Part shown: one piece after another, positions 9,818 through 18,487 of the stretch
Numbering within the stretch: position 1 is the first letter of the stretch
How the letters are laid out: every line of letters begins with the position of its first letter
NCBI RefSeq assembly: GCF_000003605.2
Contig: NW_003109085.1
Span: 149,492-171,376 of the forward strand
Direction of reading: 5' to 3'
Length of the DNA: 21,885 nt
Source: Saccoglossus kowalevskii
Lineage: Eukaryota; Hemichordata; Enteropneusta; Harrimaniidae
The notes under the pieces: generated by a model
Seen by the model: only the letters and a program-made list of their open reading frames with translations
The model's database searches: none
Told to the model about the DNA's origin: nothing
Position numbers and translations under genes: made by a program

Positions 9818-11351
9818 TTAGGACACCACCTCCTGATACAGTTTCTAAAAATCCCTCGATGATAACATATTTTCATCAAAATCCAAATAGCAATACTACA
9901 ACGCAATATTAATTTTAATAAGCTACACTTCAATGCTTTTTGGATTCGGTAGTTTGCCCAGAATATCTCCCACAACCTTTCCCCTCAGTCTACTATATTG
10001 CCCTCGGCCTGCTGCTCTTTGGTATTTTTGCCTCCGGTTGTTAATTCCTCAGTTGTATGTCAAAATCATCTTTGCAGTGAAACTCGAATCTTAGGTTGAC
10101 ATGAGAAAATATGTTAGAGTACATAACAGTGTTTATTTCAATAACAGATGTGCAGGTAAATGTAGGTCCGTATTAGCGAAATTTACAACAAGCCGGTGTA
10201 ATTTCAGCCGAAATGTTGATAAAGAACACGTGAGGTATACGTGATACGACGCATTTGATTGGATGTTTTTGCTGAGAAAAATAGCAGCTTCTCAGACACG
10301 CATATTCTTTTCGTTTCAGTCGCTCTTTGCTACTTTTGTATCTTGAAAATAAATATTCCATTCATGACTTTTTATATGAAAACAAAGAAATTGTATACAA
10401 TTGCAAATACAAAAGGATAATCAGAGCCAATTCGGTCAGCTTCATCAAGGAAATTGTCCGACGCGTGTTACGGTCGACTTTACGCGAAGGGAAAAGTATC
10501 TTCCGTGTCTGTGTGAAATGTTTGACATTTTGATTCTTGTGGTACAGAAGTACAGAGTGAATAGTTTAATTTTACTCATATTCTATATTTTGACAATCAC
10601 AATCACCAAATAGTGGCGTTTGAATAAACATTGTTGTAGAACGCTCCAAACAAAACAGCGGATTTTACATATCCTCTAATACAACATCACTTTCAGCTTG
10701 TATACGTACCTTTATCGAACTTGACGAAGTGTGACGCGTATCTCGATTATTCGACATAGATGTCAGGCACAGACAGGTTTGGCTATTTTACTTACAATCA
10801 CAGCTGGTGATGTACACGTCAACATTTGTATTTATTAAACTACCTTCTAAATTTAGATTTTAAGCAGATAGATTAACACAGTGTCTCTGTCTCAGCGTAC
10901 TTGATTTCCGTTGCCTGTGGCACTGTCCGGAGCTCCGTGAAATTATATCTAGTTGCTGTTCACGATACGACAACGATAGCTTTCTGATACAAATCGTATT
11001 CAATGTGTCTCAGGTCAATGCCACAGTCAGAGTTCTCATTAATAAAACATTTTATTTATGTAAAGCAGGAACACATATGCGATACTAGTATTTCAAACGG
11101 CCAGTTAAGTTGATTTTTTTTATTTCTGCCAACATTATGCGCAACTGGGTTTGACTGATTTATTTTTAAGCTACTCAATCTCTATGGCGCACTTCTCATT
11201 CGAAATGTCCACAGTTTTGGTTCGAACTCTATAATCCGAAAATATTCTATCACTCTTGACGAGAAAAAAATAGTTAGTAACCTCCGTATATAATCTTAGT
11301 TAAAACATCAATCCATTTTCTCTGGTCTTCCAACGACTCCAGTATAATTGA
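9818..11351. other. Non-coding DNA
   Basis: Short overlapping ORFs around 10173-10613 lie on both strands and show no domain or biased composition, so I treat them as chance. An orphan minisatellite unit lies at 10668-10700 and is listed separately. Nothing else was recognised. Confidence 0.5.
10668..10700 (+). repeat. Orphan copy of the 32-bp minisatellite unit
   Basis: CATATCCTCTAATACAACAT followed by CACTTTCAGCTTG matches the degenerate right-edge units of the main array (compare about 9765-9797: CATATCCTCTAATCCAACAT). It is a single unit about 870 bp beyond the array end, in the same orientation. Confidence 0.7.
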
Positions 11352-12170
11352 TTAAGAGAAAATAATATTTTTGTGGTACAATGCCTTTACTACTGTCGGT
11401 GACAAATTTTTATAACAGCTCTTGATCATTCCAATTTGTTTGCTTGGCTTTTTGAAGGATGTTATGTATGTGCGCAGAAGAAGACATGATGCCGTATCGT
11501 TTTGCTGTGTAACCTCCCCCAGACATTGACCATGTAGACTGAATATGTATGCCAAGGCTGCTGTAATTCTAAGAATCGCAGATTTCTCAACAAAACAACA
11601 GAATTGTCTCGAAAAAATCCTTTTGGTGCCCCGTTAGTGATTGGTAACCACTCCATTTCTTAAAATAACCCCCTGCCTTCATCTAAGCTAAGAATCATTT
11701 AAATCCAACTGTGCGTGATTCTTGCCTTTGGTACCTGAACATTGTATGTTAGTATTAGTCTCTGATGTGGGGCATAAACAGTCCTGTTGAAAGCCATGCT
11801 GGTGACAAGAAATTAAGTTGTTAGTCTTGATATGTTTTCACAACGCATTACTAAAACACTTTCCATTCACTTTCATATCTATTTGGGCAACGACACAGGT
11901 CTATACATATTTGGTAGTAACCGAGAACCTTTCTTATCTGTTTCAAAACATTCAGATGCACACCATCTGGACCTGGGTCTTTATTGCCATTTTGGTATCT
12001 CGTCTTTGACTTAACTTTCTCGACAGTTACGTGGATGTTGTGATTACTATTCGTTGGCAGATCACTAATCGCAGATAGGGCGCCAACAACTTCAGGCACA
12101 GTTGTAAGCACTGATGCAAAGAACTGATTTAATATATTGGTCTTATAAGTTTATGATTGAGAATACAAAC
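11352..12170 (-). pseudogene. LINE reverse transcriptase relic (CR1/L2/Jockey-like)
   Basis: Three minus-strand frames together show ordered landmarks of a non-LTR retrotransposon reverse transcriptase. First, KTNILNQFFASV upstream of the polymerase at about 12110-12150. Second, KDPGPDGVHLNVLK near 11945-11985, the PGPDG box of the fingers. Third, LISCHQHGF ending near 11790, the QHGF box. Fourth, WLPITNGAPKG at about 11618-11650, the GVPQG-type box. Last, KQIGMIKSCYKNLSPTVVK near 11380-11440, typical of the region after the thumb. The distance from PGPDG to QHGF is close to that of intact elements. About 500 bp expected between the GAPKG box and the C-terminal block is reduced to about 200 bp, so the stretch that would hold the catalytic YADD is missing. 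Stops and frame changes are present (for instance a TAA about seven codons before NQFF). The copy is dead and old. The clade was judged by eye. Confidence 0.85.
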
Positions 12171-12779
12171 CTTTTTATTGATCAATTGAAACTAATTTGG
12201 CGGGCAAATTAATTTAGAAAGTATGTTAATATACCATTTGACACAGAGCAAAGCAAGGTATAGCATATCATTATGTGCATTTTCCACATAAACCACGTTC
12301 TATTTGAGACAACGTGCCAGGACTTGTAACAAGTCGTATCATAATGACATTTTGGCAATTAAGTGCGTTATTTCCGCGTCAATTTTACCCAGAAAATAGC
12401 AAGAATCTAAATACCGGGCTTAGCCAAAGTTGCAATTCCGGTAATGGTCGAATATGTATAACTCAAAAAGCTGTAAACGTATTCTTCACGACATTTGTGA
12501 ACGTGGTACAAGTCAGTTAGTGGTAGGTAGAGTTCTGGACCTCTGGACCAAGGAAACATTTTTTCAATGACTATTCGACGCCAAAAGGATTATTTTCAAG
12601 TAGTGATTGTCCTACAAATATAAACCAGGTCACAATATTTTAGGACTAATTATTATTATTATTTGAGAAGATTCACCATGTGCATATTCCCCTAAAATGC
12701 GTATTACATAATTATTGTACTTATTGCATATATATCAATTATATATTATAAGAGAAACACAATACGTAATAGCTAGTAA
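12171..12779. other. Non-coding DNA between two LINE relics
   Basis: No gene was seen. The plus-strand ORF at 12314-12520 has no recognisable content. This DNA may include further eroded LINE sequence, but I could not align any box. Confidence 0.4.
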
Positions 12780-13030
12780 AATTGACTGCAGTTATATCTT
12801 TTAGTGCCTTCCTAAATGATGAATGTGAGACTGAATGACGGATTGAGAAGGGTGTGCAATTCCAAATGTTTGGACCGGAATATTAGAATGCACGTTCACT
12901 GTATGATTTGGTCTTGGTGCGTGGCTTCGTAGATGTTCGATTATCTAATGGTGAACGTTAGTATCTAGGGACGGTATTTATGTAGAACATCTTCTTTATG
13001 CGAAAGATTGTACGCTCACAGAGCAAAGCT
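12780..13030 (-). pseudogene. LINE ORF2 C-terminal tail relic
   Basis: One minus-strand frame reads NRTSTKPRTKTKSYSERAF, then after a stop YSGPNIWNCTPFSIRHSVS, then HSSFRKALKDI. This follows the well-known end of CR1/L2/Rex-like ORF2 proteins: PR-RTK-YG-RAFS, then GP-LWNSLP--IR, then SSFK--LK. At least two in-frame stops are present. The tail lies on the 5' side of the other relic (11352-12170) relative to their common minus-strand direction, so the two must be separate insertions or rearranged pieces, not one element. No 3' UTR or tail was identified. Confidence 0.8.
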
Positions 13031-13400
13031 AGTTAGTAACCCCGCATATTAACATTGTAGGCACGATTGGATGTGCGCATATGCTTGTTTAACATTTATA
13101 TATTTCGGTATATAATAATCCATACATTTAGTATAAGGATCTCGATGCAGCATGTATTAGAACTTTATATATGCGCGGCCTGAAGTATTAGAAGAGTGAA
13201 CTTTATGGGCATTTGTCACATACGTGTAATGTGATGTGTCGGAACGTATGGAATCACTGACGTGGAAGCCGCTCGTTGTTATTGGGCCATTCAAGATGGC
13301 ATTGATTCAAGATGACATCATATAGTGTGAGTGTGCCATTCTTGCAAATGATGCATAATTTGGTGAACGACGTGAAGTGTGGTGACGTCATCCTATGTTG
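13031..13400. other. Non-coding DNA
   Basis: No gene was seen. CATTCAAGATGGCATTGATTCAAGATGACATC at about 13288-13320 contains a short imperfect direct repeat, ATTCAAGATG. A full CRE palindrome, TGACGTCA, is at 13383-13390, just before the MITE. Confidence 0.45.
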
Positions 13401-13405
13401 CCATG

Positions 13406-13601
13406 GTTAAGGTAATTCACGAACCAACGAATCACGAATTATGATTCAACAAATCAAACCACTGTAAACCTATTTTACGTTAATTATTATTACTACTATT
13501 TGTGATCTATATTTTGCTTGGTTTTTTTTTTATTCGTGATTAGTTGATTCGTAATTTGCAATTCGTGGCTTATTTTTTCTTGATTTGTGAATTACCCTAA
13601 C
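13406..13601. mobile_element. MITE with 18-bp terminal inverted repeats and CCATG duplication
   Basis: The left end GTTAAGGTAATTCACGAA (13406-13423) and the reverse complement of the right end, GTTAGGGTAATTCACAAA (13584-13601), agree at 16 of 18 positions. The element is 196 bp and lacks any ORF. It is flanked exactly by CCATG on both sides (13401-13405 and 13602-13606), a likely 5-bp target-site duplication. Inside each arm the motif AATCACGAAT or its complement ATTCGTGATT recurs, so most of the element can fold on itself. A non-autonomous DNA transposon fits best. The superfamily is not assigned. Confidence 0.85.
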
Positions 13602-13606
13602 CCATG

Positions 13607-14221
13607 TAGCTACACATACTTCTCCTGATACATGATTCCCTCTATCCTTCATGAGTATACTTTTGATCCAATCTTCCAGACTAAATCACTAGATTAGTGA
13701 TGACGGTTGGGTATACATGTTTCAAACAAGTGAAAGAGAATAATTGCTTAATTGACTCAACTTAATGAAATCGGTGATCAAATTCACTATGGATTCATGT
13801 TTCTCATGTACCTTTGTACGTGAATGTCATCCAATACGTTTCGGTGTCGTTCTGTATTTGTAATCAAATCCTGTTACCCCGAATGCATCGATCTGGAAAT
13901 GGTATTTCCGTGCAAGATGTCATGGTGGGCCATTGCTGTGATGGAAAACAAAAGTTGAGGAATGACTCCCTATGAAGTGTTTTTTTTTAATTCCGGGTCG
14001 ATAACTTTGGTGAATGTGTACTCAGTCTGGAGTTGAAGTTTTCTAGTATTGATTTTACGCGTGTATTGACCATCGTGGTATAGACGGTTGTGGTTTAGAG
14101 TCACTTTTCATGCGGTGTTTGCATTGACTGTTTAACTATAAATACTAGTACACAGTTATAAATGAATCAATATAATATAATATAACAAACACATTTACAC
14201 CCCACATGTTTATTTCCACAG
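13607..14221. other. Non-coding DNA
   Basis: No gene or repeat was recognised in this stretch. Confidence 0.5.
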
Positions 14222-14425
14222 TCGACGCACAGCGTACGTTCGAATTTCGTATAAACAAATAATGTTTTTTTTTCACACTGGTTAAATACGTCGCATGAGA
14301 CCCATTTCAAAGCGACGCGGTTTGTCTACTGTTTTGAGAGCGATTTCTAACTTAAAGCACTACGGAAGTAGCTCCGCGTCGCGTTTGAAATTGCTGTGTG
14401 AGATATACAACGCGTGTATAATGCC
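14222..14425. repeat. Foldback copy of the dispersed repeat seen at 3490-3645
   Basis: The left arm (14222-14345) aligns in order with the copy at 3490-3645: GTTCGAATTTCGTATAAACA, TACGTCGCATGAGACCCAT, CGACGCGG, CTACTG. The right part (about 14366-14425), read on the minus strand, gives ACACGCGTTGTATATCTCAC then ATTTCAAACGCGACGCGG. This matches the left arm's ATTTCAAAGCGACGCGG and copy 1's ACACGCGTTGTGTACG. So two copies lie in inverted orientation around a core of about 40-45 bp. Whether this is a palindromic MITE or two SINE insertions was not resolved. Confidence 0.5.
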
Positions 14426-16750
14426 ACGCAATATATTTTTCTGAAACTAACCTTACTTTTTTTATTTTAACTTGAAATTTCCATTTTCAATATTTACACA
14501 TGTTATGGTGATCTATTGTAAACTAATAGTGTTTTATTTTGTAGCACCCGTGTTCGTTCGATGAAATAATGACTCACGTGTATACGCTTTGTTTTTCAGT
14601 ACGTACCAGTAACTCATAGAGCATACGCATGTTCTTAGACGATTAAACGAACCCTACGTTACTATAATCATATAAACAGACTTTGCGAAATCCTCGTTAT
14701 AATCTCATTATATACTTCTCGGTTCGACTGCTGGCTTTTGGAATCCCAGGGCGAGGGAAATATGTTATGGAGATAAATAGTGTACGTCCGCCATCTTGGA
14801 ACTATCGTGACATTTTGATATGGTCATAACAACGTTGTAAATAGATCATTCAATACCGCAATATTACGACACGCTGTAATCCATGACTAAAGGATGTAAA
14901 ATAGTGATGTTTAGGGATTATGTTGACCTTGCCAATTGCTTTAAATTTAATATTTTATAATGTTAAGTAGCCCGTGTATAACTAGCTAGCATCCCGCTTT
15001 CCCATGATGTCACTTATATTATACTTGATCGTAAAACTTTATAGTTTTTCCTTACATTATGATTCATTTCCGCTTGTCGGACTATAGTGGGCGTCGTTGA
15101 GAGGTTCAATATATCCATATAGTATGCATATTTGTTCCCATCGATAACCGTGAATAGCATTGTTGATACGGACTACCGATGTAACATAGTGTGTCACGGT
15201 AATCTTCCCAGCAGTTCGCGTTCACGTTCCTCATTGATCACTAAACTGCCGATTCAAGCAACCTTGAAGGGCGCTGGTCGTTGTGAATTAAATTTATGCA
15301 TCACGTGGGACTAATATCGAACACATGATGTGATGCTTTCATATTGGTATTGATGGCAGTTTTAATGGACAACGTCGAAAGATTGATTCAGGATAAAAAA
15401 TGAAATTCCACTTTCGTCACCCCCACTCCTATAAGAACTTAAGTCCATAGCATTGATAATCGGTATATATATTTACTTCGTTTTCGGAAATGGGATATAA
15501 CTGTGTATCAAAATAAACAGATTTCAAATTGGGTTTATCGTTAATTAGTGTGTGTATGTCAAATATTAAACTTTGTGGAATAGAAAGTTTTTGGGTCCAA
15601 ATAACCTCAACACTATCAATTGTCTGTAAAGTCGGGCTATTTTGAACAGTTCCTCGGGGAAACGGTTATACCCAATGTGTCATATACATCATATTTATCG
15701 TGACCGTAGTACTGCGGATATTGTGATGCAGACCACAAAACAAACGTAAAACAGACAGGAAACAAATATTGAAACAATAATTGTGAGGTTAAAAGGCGAC
15801 GAAAAGGTCGTCAATCGTCGCAAATATTCAGAAGGTGGTGTTGCTTTGACCTACGCTAAAACTGTTCGGATTGACGTTTCGAGTACGTTCATACATTTTA
15901 AAATATGTTGTTTCTTTGGTGAACATATGCAGGGCATGACATCACAAGGACTTGTTCACCTTCAATCTGATGTGTGTAGCAGATACGTACATACTTTTAT
16001 GTCCTGTTTCATGTCTTCAGAGATTACGAATACGAGGCTTGATGAGTAAATCACCGATTTCATTAAATCGGGGTGCAGACGAGATGTGTGTACAGTGATT
16101 GCCACTAGTTTCTCAACGTCTACGAAGACGGATTCGAACAATCTTTACTCGTGTTAATACATTTTTTTTGCAAATTGCTACTGGTGAAGATAAGAAATTA
16201 AAAAAGCATGTAATACACGATAATATATAAACAGTAAATATTACACTGAGAACGGAAATGCTTGATAAGGAGTCAACCATTTTTAATCACAGGGGTGGCC
16301 AGTTGAGCAAGATCAGTGCATTTTTAGCGGCGTCTTATTTGCAATTTTTTTTTAATTTGCCAACACGTATTTCTTGCAACACGTTGCATGCATTTTTTTC
16401 TTACATAGCGATATTCAGCATTTTGTTAACGAGTCTTTCATGACACCCCCTTCATGGTTTCAACTGGTCGACAACTAACGCATAGCTCCGCCATTATCAC
16501 AGCTATGTACACATGTATACGCTTACGATTGAAGTAAATTAGCAAGAAGCACATCGTGTTGAGGGGGGACGTCGCGGTGTGCGGATCAGTTTCAGCTCTC
16601 ACAGTGATTCATCGCGGATAAAAAAAAATGATTTACATATCGCTGTAATGTATGCAATCTCATATTGGAAAAACGGTGTGACACTATAAATAATTATAAT
16701 TTCGAGTTCCATTTATTTATTTAAATGCAACGATCGTTATTCAGGGCGCC
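14426..16750. other. Non-coding DNA
   Basis: Plus-strand ORFs at 15132-15314 and 15783-16049 show no recognisable domain, and the latter opens only with GTG. I do not call them genes. The stretch contains a YY1-like site at 14789-14800 (CCGCCATCTTGG) and a short hairpin at 16054-16071 (CCGATTT, loop CATT, AAATCGG). Confidence 0.45.
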
Positions 16751-16980
16751 TTCTAATTTCGTTTGTATTGGACTCAGATCTAGCACAACGCGACCGTCAC
16801 TGTGACGTTTTGACAACCTGGACACTATTGCCATGCAATGCAAAGTGCCGAAGGTGGGGGTAATTTCGTTATCAGGCATTCATAATATACGTCTCTGCTT
16901 CCCCAGGATCTTCTGAAAGACAGCGTTTAACGTAGACTAGTTAATCAATAATCAAAACCGCTAGTTCCGTTTCAAAACAC

Positions 16981-17065
16981 CTCTGCAATATTCATGCGCG
17001 AGCGCCGCGGGGGATTTCCGCGGTTACTGCTATCATCGAGAAACGAGAATATATACTTTGAACCC
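16981..17065 (+). promoter_or_regulatory. GC-rich candidate promoter element with kappaB-like site
   Basis: Within AT-rich surroundings this patch holds CCGCGG (17005-17010) and CCGCGG (17018-17023) around GGGGATTTCC (17010-17019), which fits the NF-kappaB/Rel consensus GGGRNNYYCC. A TATA-like AATATATAC lies about 25-30 bp further on (about 17048-17056). The nearby perfect palindrome CGTCACTGTGACG (16795-16807) and ATGCAATGCAAAG (about 16834) add to a regulatory-looking zone ahead of the gene at 17954. The role is inferred from motifs only. Confidence 0.35.
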
Positions 17066-17458
17066 GGGGTCACAATTACTGCAGCGACGAATTACATTTT
17101 TCTAGAGTCAATTGGGTTAATTAAGCGTCCCTGTGCGTTCTATCGTAACGAGGCGAGGCTAGATATTTAGCAAAATGCGACTTGAGTATATGTTGAAAAT
17201 AATTTCTTTCATAAAGCAAGCACCTCCCAAGTGACAGCTAGAAATACTCATGTCAGGTTTTCACCAATACTCCAATTAACAAGTCTGACAAGTGTTTTTA
17301 TTATGATATGATGACGACCTTGTCGTAGCAGCGCGATTAGTGGGGGTCATTGAATAGCAGCTTAGACGACAAGGATAGTTTTGATGAGCTTCGGAGGTTT
17401 TAAAAAGGTTATAGACCGCACAATGAGTCTCGCGTGCTATAAAGCTTGCATCCCGCAT

Positions 17459-17545
17459 TATATAACGCCGACGGAAGCCTAAAATTGGCAGTTTTGCTGG
17501 CTGTCCCTGCTTCGCGTTTATGGTGATGACGTCACCCGTATATAA
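17459..17545 (+). promoter_or_regulatory. CRE plus TATA, candidate core promoter of the 17954 gene
   Basis: A full palindromic CRE TGACGTCA (17527-17534) is followed four bases later by TATATAA (17539-17545). A second TATATAA is at 17459-17465. Transcription starting about 30 bp after the second TATA box would give a leader of roughly 380 bases before the ATG at 17954. ATGs inside that leader (for example 17608) would act as upstream starts, or the leader could be spliced. The assignment is inferred. Confidence 0.4.
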
Positions 17546-17600
17546 TTTCGATGTTATCATTCCTGTTGACCTCATGTGACCTGTTCTTGTCTTTTCGCAG

Positions 17601-17778
17601 CGTGTTTATGTTCCTGTCAAAACGAAGCGTAGTTCTAGAAGAAATCACCCGCCACCCTAAGGTCAGCCAGCTGATAGTTTGCATGAAGATGTTTGAAAAT
17701 ACTGGGAAATGTAAGACTGGTCGTGTATTGTTAAATATCGGCGGGAGACACACCTTCGTTAGTTCTTCTCAGAGATGA
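17601..17778 (+). other. Possible exon preceded by a strong splice acceptor
   Basis: CCTGTTCTTGTCTTTTCGCAG ending at 17600 (a pyrimidine tract plus CAG) is a good 3' splice-site shape. The open frame after it encodes about 58 residues with normal protein texture, including TGRVLLNIGGRHTF, before TGA at 17776-17778. LNIGG recalls the start of the T1/BTB domain of K+ channels and KCTD proteins, but the following residues are one position out of register and the frame stops too soon. A donor-like AAAT/GTAAGA lies at 17707-17716. Joining that donor to an acceptor at 17890 would not keep frame with the downstream gene. This could equally be 5' UTR or chance. Confidence 0.2.
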
Positions 17779-17953
17779 GTGTGCCGTGGCCGGGATTGTT
17801 TAATCATCCTCGTAGCGGAATATATCGAAGATAATCTATTTGCGTGATTGAAAGTTGACAAGAAATCAATCATCGATGCATTTTCTGTAGAAAATTACGC
17901 GTGTCGTTGTCGTTTTGAGTGTTGCGAAGTCGGGTGTGCGTACACAGAAGGAT

Positions 17954-18487
17954 ATGGGTGCCGGGAATCGTGGAAAAGGCGCACTCGGTACCAGACGTGA
18001 CTCTCGTAGCAGATGCCATCTCCACGGACATGCATACGGTGGGGTGAACCACACTACAGCCCGTGTCCCGGTAATCGCACATAGAGATACAGAAGCTCGT
18101 ACATTCACCAAAGTGAGGCGAGTTGAGCTGTGTGTTGCTCTAATATTGTTATTTTTCGGCGTGTCTTGTCTCATATTGGGAACGATGTTTGTCGCCCTGT
18201 ACGTGGATATCCGACCCATGGACAGTGTCGGACCAATAATGCTAGTCGTTGGCGCCATATTGTTTGTGCTTGGCACTGGTGTGTGTTGCCACGTTAGTTC
18301 AGACAGACAGCTCAACAGAAGGTCTCATTCCAGTTACTATTATAATAGAAGTCCATATCGGAACTACAACCACTATAATTTTTCTCAGTATCGGCCTCGT
18401 TTTAACAGCATACCGCGAAGTGACTGGTCTGAATTGGAACTCAGGGCAACTACCAGTGCATCTGACTCGGACCAGGAGATAAGGTAA
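17954..18487 (+). CDS. Two-pass membrane protein, family not recognised
   Basis: The predicted protein has 177 residues. The start chosen is the first ATG (17954), which has G at -3 and G at +4; the open frame reaches back to a TAG at 17888-17890 but has no earlier ATG. Residues 1-57 are basic and polar (GNRGKG, RRDSRSR, HLHGHAYGG). Residues 58-84 form one hydrophobic segment (ELCVALILLFFGVSCLILG onward). A short loop (DIRPMDSVGP, 85-94) leads to a second segment at about 94-112 ending in GVCC. KVRR before the first segment and DRQLNRR after the second predict a hairpin with both ends in the cytosol. Residues 124-150 are rich in Tyr, Asn, Arg and Ser, and the C terminus is acidic (DSDQEIR). 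The hairpin with GPIMLVVG opening the second segment recalls TMEM200-type proteins, but I cannot assign a family. Local GC is higher than in flanking DNA. The last codons contain AAG/GTAATA at the stop, a possible splice donor, so the gene could continue in a further exon. The long minus-strand ORF opposite it is a shadow. Confidence 0.6.
   Translation: MGAGNRGKGALGTRRDSRSRCHLHGHAYGGVNHTTARVPVIAHRDTEARTFTKVRRVELCVALILLFFGVSCLILGTMFVALYVDIRPMDSVGPIMLVVGAILFVLGTGVCCHVSSDRQLNRRSHSSYYYNRSPYRNYNHYNFSQYRPRFNSIPRSDWSELELRATTSASDSDQEIR

Noticed and set aside
3092-11096. Shared 14-mer TAGTATTTCAAACG near 3107 and 11082
   Set aside because: About one such match is expected by chance in a window of this size, and the flanks do not align.
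11211-11240. GGTTCGAACTC as a tRNA B box
   Set aside because: No A box, acceptor stem or T-stem pairing was found around it, so no tRNA gene is called. The similar GGTTCGACTGC at about 14721 fails for the same reason.
13584-13606. Telomere-like GGGTTAGGGT on the minus strand
   Set aside because: It is a single occurrence explained by the right terminal inverted repeat of the MITE plus its flank.
15783-16049. Plus-strand ORF of 88 codons
   Set aside because: It opens only with GTG, has no recognised domain and lies in AT-rich intergenic DNA.
16054-16071. Hairpin CCGATTT-CATT-AAATCGG as a histone-type 3' stem-loop or terminator
   Set aside because: The sequence does not match the histone stem-loop, no histone gene precedes it, and intrinsic terminators do not apply to this kind of genome.
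17915-17953. Possible 13-residue upstream extension of the membrane protein starting at TTG
   Set aside because: TTG is not a usual start in animals. The first ATG in frame is at 17954 with good context. An extension would need an upstream exon spliced at 17890.
17866-18315. Minus-strand ORF of 149 codons
   Set aside because: It lies opposite the membrane-protein CDS, is rich in Thr, Pro and Arg as expected for the antisense of that gene, and has no domain. It is a shadow.
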